Origin: CAWBKV01 sp041946675
GTDB lineage: Archaea > Halobacteriota > Methanosarcinia > Methanotrichales > Methanotrichaceae
Reading direction: 5' to 3'
NCBI GenBank assembly: GCA_041946675.1
Contig: JBHGAU010000009.1
Coordinates: 1 to 62,009 of the forward strand
DNA: 62,009 nt
Shown piece by piece: positions 33,294 through 41,971 of the stretch. Positions within the stretch are counted from its first letter, which is position 1. Every line of letters begins with the position of its first letter. The notes beneath the pieces are model-generated. The model had not been told where the DNA came from. It saw nothing but the letters and a program-made list of their open reading frames with translations, and did not search any database. A program made the position numbers and the translations under genes.

Positions 33294-36200
33294 TTGAGCA
33301 GCAGGATAGTCCAGCAGACACTGGAAGGGCTGTCCGTTTCTACAATGCCGAGGGTCAGGACTACGGATGGACATCTTCTCGATTGGGATAAAGATGCGAT
33401 AGCAAAGCAGCTCTTGAAGGAGACAAAACTATCTGAACAATTCTATAAAGTCCCCAGCATAACCGAAGATGAGGCAAAGGACATTGCCCGCGAGGTCGAG
33501 CGCAGAATTAGATGGATGAATGTGAAGTACCTGAGCGGTCCCTTAGTCAGGGAGATCATGAACGTTGTCCTGCTGGAACGGCGCCATACTGAATGGAGAA
33601 ACATCTGTACCCGCGTTGGAACGCCTGTCTTTGACGCCCACCTGATAGATATAGGCACGGGCTTTGAGGCCAGAGAGAATGCCAATTTGCAGGAAAATGC
33701 CGAGACAAGCCATAAAAAGAAGGCCGATAAGATCAGTAAAGAGCAATATCTGCTTCTTCTGCCGCCTTATCTTGCAGATCGTCACCTTGCAGGCGATTTA
33801 CATATTCACGATCTTGAGTATTTTGGAACGAGGCCCTTCTGTCAGGATTGGGATCTCCGATACTTCTTCTATTATGGGCTCATGCCCGACGGCCTCGGAA
33901 CAAAGGCAAGCGTCGCTGGTCCTGCGAAAAAGCCAGAGGTTGCAATCCTTCATGCAGTGAAGGCCCTGGGCAGCGCCCAGACAAACTTCGCAGGAGGCCA
34001 GGGGTTCTACAACTTCCTTACGTTCATTGCGCCTTATTTTAAGGGCCTGGAATACAAAGAGATAAAACAGCTCATGCAGATGTTCGTCTATGAGATGACC
34101 CAGATGATGGTCGCCCGCGGAGGCCAGCTGGTCTTTTCTTCCGTCCAGCTCACCCCCGGCGTGCCGGCTCTCTGGAAGGATAAGCCCGCAGTTTATTCCG
34201 GCAACGTCTGGGACGGCGTTCAGGCTGAAAAGCGGACTTATGGCCAGTTCGAGCGGGAGGTTCGCCTGGCCTTCAAGGCCCTGATGGAGGTCATGCTTAA
34301 AGGAGATCACTGGGGAAAGCCCTTCAACTTCCCCAAGCCCGAGATAAGCATTGAGCCGGATTTCATGCATGAGGACGAGGATTTCAATAAGGCACATCCC
34401 GACCTTCCGACATATCATGACCTGTACCTTCTAACCTTCAAGCTGGCTGCTGAGTACGGTACACCATATTTCGACAATCAGCTTCCCGCCTACAGAGGTG
34501 CAGGAAAAGGAATATCATGCTATCAGTGCCTTGCAGAGGATGAGCTGGTTCCATTTGCTGCAGCCAATGGCATGATGGGTGTAAAACAGATCGGAGAGCT
34601 ATTCAGAGATGCATCGAAGAACGGCCTGAGCATAGATCCCGATGGCATAGAATTCGCTGAGTTTAGCGGCAGCACGCCAAGTATCGACTTCAAGACATTC
34701 AAAGCATCTTTGAAATCCTTTAGCGGAGTAATGCGTAAGGGGTACAAGGGAAAGCTACTCCATATCACGCTGAACTCCGGAAGGCGAATAAGGGTCACCC
34801 CGGATCATCCAGTATTTGTGCTGGATAATTGCCAATTCAAGAAAAAGAGAGCCAAAGAACTTGAAATTGGGGAGTATATGCCTATCCTGAAGAATCTCGA
34901 CCTCAGCGTTCCACTCATATCCTCATTAGATATCGATAAAACTTTAGCCAACGCAGGATATGGCTGGGATATCTCAATAAGCTCTGGCGAAGTGAATATA
35001 AAGAACGCCAAAAAGCATGGGCTGCCCAAGTACTTGCCCATAACGCCTGAGATGGCAAGATTCTTAGGCTACTATCTGGCTGAAGGGTGCAGTGATCACA
35101 GTGGACGAAGGTACTCCATCCGCCTATCCTTTGGTAAGCATGAGACCGATTTGATTGATGATGCCACATGGTGCATAAGCAATCTTGGCTTTGAGCCGCT
35201 CATCTCTGTGGAGAAGACTGCAACAAATGTTTGCGTTAATAGCAAACTGCTGTACCTACTTATCGATGCATTAGGATGCGGCCATAATGCCCACGATAAA
35301 TCAGTGCCGGATCTTTTGTTTAATGTAGAGCCTTCATTGGTAGGCCAGTATATCTCATGCGCCTTCAAAGGAGACGGAAACATCGATGTTCAGGTGAGCG
35401 AACTAGGGAATTACATACACACCGCGCACAACATTAGAATGAGACTTGTATCAAGGGATGCTGTGCAGAAGCTTATCCTGCTGGCACAGAGGATAGGCAT
35501 ACAGATGAATTACATGGTGCGCGATGAGTCTGTTAAGCATCCTCATACTGGCAAGCCATATGAGCTAATAGGCTATTCTTGCTACACTACATCTCAGGAC
35601 CAGATAAAGAAGTTCTATAAAGCGACAGACTACGGCAATAGTGCGATTGCCAACAGCGATCGAGAAGTGGGAGGAGCATTCACCAGGATTCCGATAAAAG
35701 AAACTGGCGTCGAGTACTCGGATCTGAAATATCCCAGCCAATACAGGTCCAGCGGTTATAATTGCGTGAACCAATGCCTCATCATTGATAACACTGTAGA
35801 AGATGCCCTCAGGAATTTGATCAATGGCGATATTCATCCTCAGATGATCAAAAAAATCGAGGAAGAGGATTATGAGGGCTATGTATACGACCTCGTGGAT
35901 GTCTCAGATACCCACAACTTCAGCAATGCCCTAGGTATAATAACTGGTAACTGTTGTGCTTACCAATTTGCTGCCACTTATGAGAAAGATCCATCGTTTG
36001 ATCAAAAGCTATACTTCAGAGATGGCATGCATTTCTCAATGGGCTCCTGGCAGGTCGTTTCGTTGAACTGTCCGCGCGCAGCTTATCTGGCCAGGGGCGA
36101 TGACGATCTTCTGTTCGAGTACCTTAGAGAGCTCATGGATACATCCATGGAGATCTTCCAGGTCAAAAGAGAATGGATGAACCAGATATTGAAGAGCCAC

Positions 36201-36989
36201 AGGATGCCCTTCGCGACCCAACGCCCCCGTGACCCCCTTACAGGCGAGAAAGGGGCAATAGCTGTAGATTTAGACGACTTGGTATACACAATCGGTGTTG
36301 TCGGGGTCAATGAGATGTCAGAGTTCCATACAGGAAAGCAGATGCATGAATCAAAAGATGCCTGGAAGCTGGCCGTGCGTGCGATGACTGAGATGGAGCT
36401 TTATGCGAAAGAGCTGAGCAAACGGCATAATATGACGATAGCCCTTGCAAGAACGCCCGCAGAAACAACCGCCCAAAGATTTGCTGTTTCCGATCTGATT
36501 CATGAAGAGTTCAGGGAGTGCGCGGAACAGGTGGTGAAAGGCGATCTTGAGGCTGTGAAGATGAACTTGTATAAGACGCGCGACCTGCCTGTATATTACT
36601 CGAACGGCACCCACATACCGCCAAGTGCCGATATTTCAATATTGGAGAGGGCAAAGCTTGAGCATGTATTCTTCCCCATAGTAGATGGCGGCAATATATT
36701 CCATATATTCATGGGCGAGTCCACGCCTGATCCCAAAGGCCTGATGGATTTCGGCATGCGTCTGGCAAAGACTACTCAGATAGGATACTTTACATTCACC
36801 AAGGATATGACGGTCTGCCTGGCTTGCGCCAAAGTTTCGCCAGGACTCAAAGATAATTGCCCTAACTGCGAATCCTCCGATGTGGATCATATAAGCAGGA
36901 TTACAGGCTACCTCCAGGCGGTCAGCGGCTGGAACAATGCAAAGAAACAGGAACTCAAGGATAGGAAACGCTATAACGATCTGATATAG
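33294..36989 (+). CDS. nrdD: Anaerobic ribonucleotide reductase NrdD, intein-containing
   Basis: 1231 residues as encoded, 756 after splicing. Class III reductase that makes deoxyribonucleotides from NTPs using a glycyl radical. N-terminal ATP-cone (about 18-110, RVRTTDGHLLDWDKDAIAKQ), central barrel (FAGGQGFYNFLTFIAPYFK; SSVQLTPGVPALWKD), C-terminal zinc site CLACAKVSP and CPNCESS, and the radical Gly in RITGYLQAVSGW. An intein interrupts the conserved GISCYQ/CCAYQF site. TTG start with AGAGGGGAT upstream. The activase nrdG is not adjacent; a ferredoxin follows. Confidence 0.95.
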   Translation: MSSRIVQQTLEGLSVSTMPRVRTTDGHLLDWDKDAIAKQLLKETKLSEQFYKVPSITEDEAKDIAREVERRIRWMNVKYLSGPLVREIMNVVLLERRHTEWRNICTRVGTPVFDAHLIDIGTGFEARENANLQENAETSHKKKADKISKEQYLLLLPPYLADRHLAGDLHIHDLEYFGTRPFCQDWDLRYFFYYGLMPDGLGTKASVAGPAKKPEVAILHAVKALGSAQTNFAGGQGFYNFLTFIAPYFKGLEYKEIKQLMQMFVYEMTQMMVARGGQLVFSSVQLTPGVPALWKDKPAVYSGNVWDGVQAEKRTYGQFEREVRLAFKALMEVMLKGDHWGKPFNFPKPEISIEPDFMHEDEDFNKAHPDLPTYHDLYLLTFKLAAEYGTPYFDNQLPAYRGAGKGISCYQCLAEDELVPFAAANGMMGVKQIGELFRDASKNGLSIDPDGIEFAEFSGSTPSIDFKTFKASLKSFSGVMRKGYKGKLLHITLNSGRRIRVTPDHPVFVLDNCQFKKKRAKELEIGEYMPILKNLDLSVPLISSLDIDKTLANAGYGWDISISSGEVNIKNAKKHGLPKYLPITPEMARFLGYYLAEGCSDHSGRRYSIRLSFGKHETDLIDDATWCISNLGFEPLISVEKTATNVCVNSKLLYLLIDALGCGHNAHDKSVPDLLFNVEPSLVGQYISCAFKGDGNIDVQVSELGNYIHTAHNIRMRLVSRDAVQKLILLAQRIGIQMNYMVRDESVKHPHTGKPYELIGYSCYTTSQDQIKKFYKATDYGNSAIANSDREVGGAFTRIPIKETGVEYSDLKYPSQYRSSGYNCVNQCLIIDNTVEDALRNLINGDIHPQMIKKIEEEDYEGYVYDLVDVSDTHNFSNALGIITGNCCAYQFAATYEKDPSFDQKLYFRDGMHFSMGSWQVVSLNCPRAAYLARGDDDLLFEYLRELMDTSMEIFQVKREWMNQILKSHRMPFATQRPRDPLTGEKGAIAVDLDDLVYTIGVVGVNEMSEFHTGKQMHESKDAWKLAVRAMTEMELYAKELSKRHNMTIALARTPAETTAQRFAVSDLIHEEFRECAEQVVKGDLEAVKMNLYKTRDLPVYYSNGTHIPPSADISILERAKLEHVFFPIVDGGNIFHIFMGESTPDPKGLMDFGMRLAKTTQIGYFTFTKDMTVCLACAKVSPGLKDNCPNCESSDVDHISRITGYLQAVSGWNNAKKQELKDRKRYNDLI
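34527..35951 (+). mobile_element. Intein with LAGLIDADG homing endonuclease in NrdD
   Basis: 475-residue in-frame insertion (residues 412-886). It begins Cys-LAEDELVPFA after GISCYQ and ends VSDTHNFSNALGIITGN before Cys-CAYQ: Cys1, terminal Asn and +1 Cys allow standard splicing. Block B is VTPDHPVFVLDN with the TxxH residues. Block F is GYVYDLVDVSDTHNF. The two LAGLIDADG motifs appear as FLGYYLAEGCSD and SCAFKGDGNIDV. The penultimate residue is Gly, not the usual His, a known but less common variant. The endonuclease could be active since both acidic residues are present. Confidence 0.92.
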
Positions 36990-37066
36990 CCATAGCTGAC
37001 GAAAAGTATATATTGGATATAACTTTACTGGTGGATTTGCCCGTAAGGCAAATGGAGGATTAAATA

Positions 37067-37243
37067 ATGCCAGCAATAGTTAATGAAGAGGAATGTGTGC
37101 AGTGCGGAACATGTGCTGAGAACTGCCCAGAGGAAGCAATAACACTCGATGATAACCAAAATCCCACAGTAGATAAGGAAAAGTGCACTGAATGCGGCAC
37201 TTGCGTCGAAAACTGTCCATCTGAGGCTATCAGCGTAGAGTAA
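37067..37243 (+). CDS. 2[4Fe-4S] ferredoxin
   Basis: 58-residue low-potential electron carrier with two perfect cluster motifs, CVQCGTCAENCP and CTECGTCVENCP, each C-x2-C-x2-C-x3-CP. Acidic composition is usual. ATG with GGAGG nine bases upstream. It lies about 80 bp after nrdD on the same strand and could supply electrons to the NrdG activase or a redoxin reductase, by position only; generic metabolic use is equally likely. Confidence 0.95.
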   Translation: MPAIVNEEECVQCGTCAENCPEEAITLDDNQNPTVDKEKCTECGTCVENCPSEAISVE

Positions 37244-37253
37244 AAGCCTCCTA

Positions 37254-37271
37254 CTATTTTTAAAGTTTTTT
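37254..37271. terminator. T-rich terminator between convergent ferredoxin and DUF116 genes
   Basis: TATTTTTAAAGTTTTTT after the ferredoxin stop has two T tracts, typical of archaeal intrinsic termination. The end of the opposite gene abuts it. Confidence 0.45.
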
Positions 37272-37929
37272 AGCTCTGGATCTTATCGGATATTATATCA
37301 TAAAACTTATTCCAATCCAGCGTCGTCGAAACGCATCCAGCCTGCGATAACATCACACCTATGGCAGGTATATCATGGCTGTGGCAGAGAATAAGGCCTT
37401 CCTTTATTTCCATCTGGCAGCCCACACCGATAATTGCACCGGGCCTGTATTTCTTGATGATTCTTTTTATGAAGCTGGAGCCGGGAACAATGAAGAACCT
37501 ATAGCCAAGACCCTCTGCGATCTCCTTTGCCTTGCCGATATTGCATCGCCCGCAGCTTATGCACCTGATGCCCTCTGGGGTCAGCTTGGCAGGGCACTCT
37601 GTGCTGCGTACACACTGAGGCATGAATATAAACCGCTCATTGTAAGGTACTCGAAGGAACTTCTTCCGATTGATATAGTTTCTCAGACGGACGCCTACGT
37701 CATCAACTATTGCATCATCAGCTCTCGCAAACCAGAATATGGCTTTGATCGCGCTCTCAAGAACGCTCACGCTTATTAGCATCAGCCTGGCCGCGAGAAA
37801 GTGGCCGGTCTTAAAGGAGTATAGGATCATCAATGCTCCGAACAAAGATAGAACAATGATGACTGCGGCCAGCGTTACTGTCAACTTTCCTACGAGATAG
37901 AACAGCGGGTCCATGTACTCTATGATCAT
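37270..37929 (-). CDS. DUF116 membrane-anchored Cys-rich protein
   Basis: 219 residues. One or two N-terminal transmembrane helices (about 15-60), then a soluble domain with MPQCVRSTECPAKL and GIRCISCGRCNIGK, and later GVGCQMEIKEGL, a conserved Cys-rich signature of DUF116. Cysteine spacing suggests an iron-sulfur or zinc site. Family is common in methanogens and clostridia; no function is established. Convergent with the ferredoxin gene. Confidence 0.85.
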   Translation of the reverse strand: MIIEYMDPLFYLVGKLTVTLAAVIIVLSLFGALMILYSFKTGHFLAARLMLISVSVLESAIKAIFWFARADDAIVDDVGVRLRNYINRKKFLRVPYNERFIFMPQCVRSTECPAKLTPEGIRCISCGRCNIGKAKEIAEGLGYRFFIVPGSSFIKRIIKKYRPGAIIGVGCQMEIKEGLILCHSHDIPAIGVMLSQAGCVSTTLDWNKFYDIISDKIQS

Positions 37930-38045
37930 GCTATCTGTGCCTTTTCAGTTCGCAGTTTATAATCGTTACCCGCGGCGGAAGGTTTTTATTCCTTGCTCCC
38001 GTGAAGTTTATGCCTTCGCAATTATGAATTTAATGAGGATTAAAA

Positions 38046-38501
38046 ATGGCTAGAATGCACAGCAGAAAAAAGGGGTCATCAAGATCCAGACCTCCATCGG
38101 TAAGCAAAGCGCCAGAATGGTGCGATATCTCAGAGGATGAGCTGGGAAAACTCATATTGAAGCTTCATGACAGCGGAATCACATCCAGCAGAATAGGACT
38201 TACACTACGTGACCAGTATGGAGTGCCAAGCGTTAAGCTGGTTTTAGGCAAGAACCTGAATCGCTATCTAAAGGATCAGGGAGCCCTGCCGGAGGTACCT
38301 GAGGATCTGACCAATTTGATGAGAAGGGCACTGCACATAAGAAGGCACCTCAAGGCAAATGGGAAGGATGTACATAACAAGAGATCGCTTCAGCTGATAG
38401 AAAGCAAGATCAGAAGGCTTGTTAGGTATTACCACGACTCAGGAAGGCTGGCGCCAAGCTGGGAGTATACGCCTGAAGGTGCTGAGATAATCGTTACATG
38501 A
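38046..38501 (+). CDS. rps15: Ribosomal protein S15 (archaeal/eukaryotic S13e type)
   Basis: 151 residues. Archaeal form with the N-terminal extension MARMHSRKKGSSRSRPP and PEWCDISEDELGKLILKLHD before the bacterial-like S15 core (LRRALHIRRHLKANGKDVHN-type segment, then LIESKIRRLVRYYHDSGRL). Binds 16S rRNA helix junction. First gene of a four-gene overlapping unit; its stop overlaps the GAN start by 4 bp. Confidence 0.97.
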   Translation: MARMHSRKKGSSRSRPPSVSKAPEWCDISEDELGKLILKLHDSGITSSRIGLTLRDQYGVPSVKLVLGKNLNRYLKDQGALPEVPEDLTNLMRRALHIRRHLKANGKDVHNKRSLQLIESKIRRLVRYYHDSGRLAPSWEYTPEGAEIIVT

Positions 38502-39799
38502 AAAGGCTTGAAAAAGCTGCAGAAGACATCGCAAAATCGATTTTGCGGTGTGATAGCATGCGGGTGATCTCGCACAACGATGCCGACGGGATTACTTCCG
38601 CAGGGCTGATTTGTAGCGCCCTTACTAGGGCGGGCATACCTTTTCACGCCACGCTTCTAAACCGCCTGGATAACACTATTGTGGACTCGCTCGAAGGGCC
38701 GGTCGTCTTCTGCGATATGGGCAGTGGAAAGCCTGAGCTGATCTCCCGCGTTAAAGGCGAATGCTTTGTGCTCGATCACCATATGCCAGTAGGAACTTTG
38801 AGCTGCAAGCATCTGAATCCACACCATTTCGGCATAGATGGTGCCTTCGAGATCAGCGCGAGTGGGATTGTGTATTCTGTTGTACGCAAGATGGGAGATA
38901 ATGCGGATTTGGCCAGCCTTGCCTTAGTAGGGGCGATGGGAGATAGGCAGGCGATGATTGGAACCAATCGCATAATTCTCGAAGAGGCTGTTGCTTCCGG
39001 CACTGTCGAGGTTAGAGCGGGGCTGAAGATGCCAGAGGACGGCCCAGTTGTTGAGGTCTTCGAACATTCGATCGAGCCGTTACTTGATTTCACTGGGGAT
39101 AGGGCTAAAACCAAGGAATTTCTTGACAATCTCAAGATAAAAGGCGATATCCAGAATTTAGGCGGAAATGAGCTTTCAAGGCTTGCTACGGCGCTAACTC
39201 TAAAGCTCCTGATGCAGGGCAGCTTTGCCGCAGACTCGATAATTGGAGAGGTGATCCGCCTTAAAAAGGAGGTCGTAGAGAATTCCCTGGAGCTTGTGCA
39301 GCTGCTCAACGCCTGTGGGAACAGGGATATGCCCGGCCTGGGACTAACTTTATGTTTACGCAACAATGCTGGCTTAAGCGAAGCGAGAAGGCTGGCCTCC
39401 GAGTACAAAGGGCATATTCTCCGAGAGATAGCCCTTCTCAAGGAGCAGCATAAGGAGCTAAAAAATATCCGATATCTAAAGGGGAAAGATATGGAGGCGG
39501 GGTCTGTCGTAGCTGGACTTGGGATCAGATACCTCTTCACCGACAGACCGCTATTGACACTGAACCATAAGGGTGATATAGTCAAGGTATCGGCACGAGG
39601 GAATAAGCTTCTTGTAAGCCAGGGTCTCGATCTTTCAGCGGCATTACGAAATGGGGCAGAGACAGTTGGCGGTGTAGGTGGAGGACACACTATAGCCAGC
39701 GGGGCATCAATACCTCCCGGCGCTGAGGATAAATTCGTAGCACTTGTGGACGATATCGTTGGCCAGCAGCTCGGACGAACGAATGGCGAAGGAGTATGA
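38498..39799 (+). CDS. DHH-family exonuclease GAN (RecJ-like)
   Basis: 433 residues. The DHH phosphoesterase core is visible as VISHNDADGITSAGL near 22-37, VFCDMGSG at 70 and FVLDHHMPVG near 90 (the DHH motif), with a DHHA1 domain at the C terminus ending in VGGVGGGHTIASGASIPPG. These are the archaeal GINS-associated nucleases that ride with MCM-GINS. Functional partner of the GINS subunit at 25033. Overlaps S15 upstream and Pcc1 downstream, a standard archaeal arrangement. Confidence 0.92.
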   Translation: MKRLEKAAEDIAKSILRCDSMRVISHNDADGITSAGLICSALTRAGIPFHATLLNRLDNTIVDSLEGPVVFCDMGSGKPELISRVKGECFVLDHHMPVGTLSCKHLNPHHFGIDGAFEISASGIVYSVVRKMGDNADLASLALVGAMGDRQAMIGTNRIILEEAVASGTVEVRAGLKMPEDGPVVEVFEHSIEPLLDFTGDRAKTKEFLDNLKIKGDIQNLGGNELSRLATALTLKLLMQGSFAADSIIGEVIRLKKEVVENSLELVQLLNACGNRDMPGLGLTLCLRNNAGLSEARRLASEYKGHILREIALLKEQHKELKNIRYLKGKDMEAGSVVAGLGIRYLFTDRPLLTLNHKGDIVKVSARGNKLLVSQGLDLSAALRNGAETVGGVGGGHTIASGASIPPGAEDKFVALVDDIVGQQLGRTNGEGV

Positions 39800-39803
39800 T
39801 AAA

Positions 39804-40022
39804 GTGATAAAGTCCAGGATTGTCCTTTGCGGCCCGAACGCTGAAGAACTGTCGAAGGCCATTGAGCCGGATAACCTGCCCAATATGAGTCTAAGGATGG
39901 AAGAAAATTGCCTATGCCTTGAGTTCGCTGTAGAAAAAATAGGCACACTTCTATCTACAATTGATGATCTGCTGATGAATATAAAAGTGGCTGAGGAGAC
40001 GTTGGTCTCTGTGGAGGAATGA
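39804..40022 (+). CDS. pcc1: KEOPS complex subunit Pcc1
   Basis: 72-residue dimerising subunit of KEOPS, which makes the t6A modification on tRNAs reading ANN codons. The strand-helix pattern IKSRIVLCGPNAEELSKAIE, then CLCLEFAVEKIGTLLSTIDD-type end, matches archaeal Pcc1. The GTG at 39804 is nine bases from AAGGAG; an ATG at 39783 inside the GAN gene is the alternative. Overlaps serS by 4 bp. Confidence 0.85.
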   Translation: MIKSRIVLCGPNAEELSKAIEPDNLPNMSLRMEENCLCLEFAVEKIGTLLSTIDDLLMNIKVAEETLVSVEE

Positions 40023-41521
40023 TGAAGTTCCATTTGGAGGCTAGCATCAGGCTGAGCGCAGATGCTGCTGCGGCTGAAGATGCAATCGCTGATTTTTTTG
40101 CTGGCGCAGATAAGATACTGCAAAAGGGTGCTTCTCAAGGGCATGGCGCCAGGATAATCCAGTGGAAGCTCGCTGGAAACAGAATAGACCTGATAATAGA
40201 GAGCGATAGGTATGTGCGCGCCCATGACGCCATTTTGAGGCTGAGAAAGCCCTTGGCCGAGCTTTTGGGCAAGCAATATCACATCGGTGTACGTGGGCTA
40301 GATATAAGCAAATTTGAGATAGAGGTTGAATCCGAGCGGCCGATCACTCACAAGATACCCTACGTTCGCGATATAAAGCATGAGAACGGCCGGCTTCTGC
40401 TCGAGCTCGACGTGGGACCCGGTGGAAGCCTGGGCCAGTCTGAGATAGAGAACCGCATACCAGACCGGATAGTGAGCCTTCTTGAAGAGAAGCTCCAGTC
40501 CTATGGCGGAAAGGCTGAGCATTGGGAGCTTCTGTGGGAGAGCCCGGCAAGAGAGCCCAAGTTTAATCGCGATCCGACCGAAGAGATGCTGAAGGCTGGC
40601 TGGATCAAGCATGGAGCTGCCCGCGGCCAGTGGATCTACGGCCCAGAATCAACGCACCTCTTCCGCACATTTGAGAAAATTGTAATGGATGAAATCATCC
40701 GGCCTTTGGGCTACCGTGAAATGATATTCCCCAAGCTGGATACATGGGATGTATGGAAGAAGTCTGGACATGCGCAGGGTGTCTATCCGGAGATTTACTT
40801 CGTCTGTCCCCCCAAGACGCGTGATCCGGCATTCTGGGAAGAGGTCATAGATTACTACAAGGTCACGCACGAGGTTCCTCTGGAGCTTGTCAAAGAGAAG
40901 ATAGACGTTCCAATTGGAGGAATGTGCTATGCCCAATGTCCTACTTTCTGGGGATTTATGCAAGGGACGACAGTGCCGAACGGTGAGCTGCCGATAAAGG
41001 TTTTCGATAGATCCGGGACAAGCCATAGATATGAATCCGGCGGAATACACGGCATTGAGCGAGTTGACGAATTCCACAGGATAGAGATCGTCTGGCTTGG
41101 AACGCGCGAGCAGACGCTGGAAGAGGCCGAAAAGCTGAAGGAGCGCTATAAGCATATCTTCGAAGATATTCTTGAGCTTCGCTGGCGCATGGCCTGGGTC
41201 ACACCATGGTTCATGGCGCAAGAAGGAAAAACCGGCCTGGCCGAGATGCAAGGCGCAGGCACTGTGGACTACGAGGCTGTGCTGCCCTATAACGGAAACT
41301 GGATAGAGTTCCAGAACCTCTCAGTCAACGGCGAGAAGTATCCAAAGGGATTTACAGTGAAGTCACAATCGGGCGATCCCCTATGGTCGGGGTGCAGCGG
41401 CGTCGGTCTTGAAAGATGGGCGAGCGCATTTTTGAGCCAGAAAGGACTGAATCCTGAGAACTGGCCTGAGGCGTTCAGGAAGAGCTTTGGGGAGATGCCT
41501 AAAGGGATTAAGTTCCTGTAG
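40019..41521 (+). CDS. serS: Seryl-tRNA synthetase, methanogen type (SerRS2)
   Basis: 500 residues. It lacks the long coiled-coil tRNA arm of ordinary SerRS and instead begins with the mixed alpha/beta domain of the rare methanogenic form (FHLEASIRLSADAAAAEDAI). Class II core: motif 2 region FDRSGTSHRYESGGIHGIER, zinc-dependent serine site with Cys in YAQCPTFWGF, and motif 3 GVGLERW near the end. Restricted mostly to methanogenic archaea, which is strong lineage evidence. Last gene of the S15-GAN-Pcc1-SerS unit. Confidence 0.95.
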   Translation: MMKFHLEASIRLSADAAAAEDAIADFFAGADKILQKGASQGHGARIIQWKLAGNRIDLIIESDRYVRAHDAILRLRKPLAELLGKQYHIGVRGLDISKFEIEVESERPITHKIPYVRDIKHENGRLLLELDVGPGGSLGQSEIENRIPDRIVSLLEEKLQSYGGKAEHWELLWESPAREPKFNRDPTEEMLKAGWIKHGAARGQWIYGPESTHLFRTFEKIVMDEIIRPLGYREMIFPKLDTWDVWKKSGHAQGVYPEIYFVCPPKTRDPAFWEEVIDYYKVTHEVPLELVKEKIDVPIGGMCYAQCPTFWGFMQGTTVPNGELPIKVFDRSGTSHRYESGGIHGIERVDEFHRIEIVWLGTREQTLEEAEKLKERYKHIFEDILELRWRMAWVTPWFMAQEGKTGLAEMQGAGTVDYEAVLPYNGNWIEFQNLSVNGEKYPKGFTVKSQSGDPLWSGCSGVGLERWASAFLSQKGLNPENWPEAFRKSFGEMPKGIKFL

Positions 41522-41690
41522 GTTCATATCAACTGAGACGGGTTGGATGTGATCCTGCCCATATCTTTTCTCGGGCACTATTCAATGCTAAATTAATGGT
41601 TTATGCCGTTATATCTTTAGAGATAACAAGGATCGAATCCCTGCAAGCATGATGCAAAAACCTATAACATATTGAGGTATACATTCCATT
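41522..41690 (+). other. Intergenic region after serS
   Basis: 170 bp with no supported feature apart from AT-rich stretches. GAGGTATACATTCC before the small ORF at 41691 may include a ribosome-binding site. Confidence 0.35.
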
Positions 41691-41825
41691 ATGATTACAA
41701 GTTGTGTGTATACAATTCGCATCCCCGAAGAAGTGCGAAAGGCGATGGACGAAATGCCTGATATAAACTGGCAGTTTGATATCAGGCAAGCTGTCGTGGA
41801 TATGGTGAAAACGAGGAAAATCTAG
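41691..41825 (+). CDS. Small ribbon-helix-helix VapB-like antitoxin, orphan
   Basis: 44 residues: strand YTIRIPEEVRKAMDEMPDIN then WQFDIRQAVVDMVKTRK. This strand-helix-helix pattern with INW before the second helix matches the archaeal VapB antitoxins of the RHH type, which normally run 60-80 residues. No toxin gene follows; the next gene is the P-type ATPase. It is probably a solitary or truncated antitoxin. Confidence 0.5.
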   Translation: MITSCVYTIRIPEEVRKAMDEMPDINWQFDIRQAVVDMVKTRKI

Positions 41826-41971
41826 ATAATCTTGACTAATTGATTAAAATTCAACGCTGACTAACCATAGCCTACCGCAACAGTAATCTCTCATAAAAGG
41901 CAATAAAATTTGTGTATCTGAAGTTGCTAAGTCCTTTGGTCAATAAATATGCTTGTGAAGGCGATCGTTGA

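Noticed and set aside
33294..36989. NrdD as a fusion of two unrelated genes
   Set aside because: The inserted block has all splicing and endonuclease motifs, so it is an intein, not a fusion.
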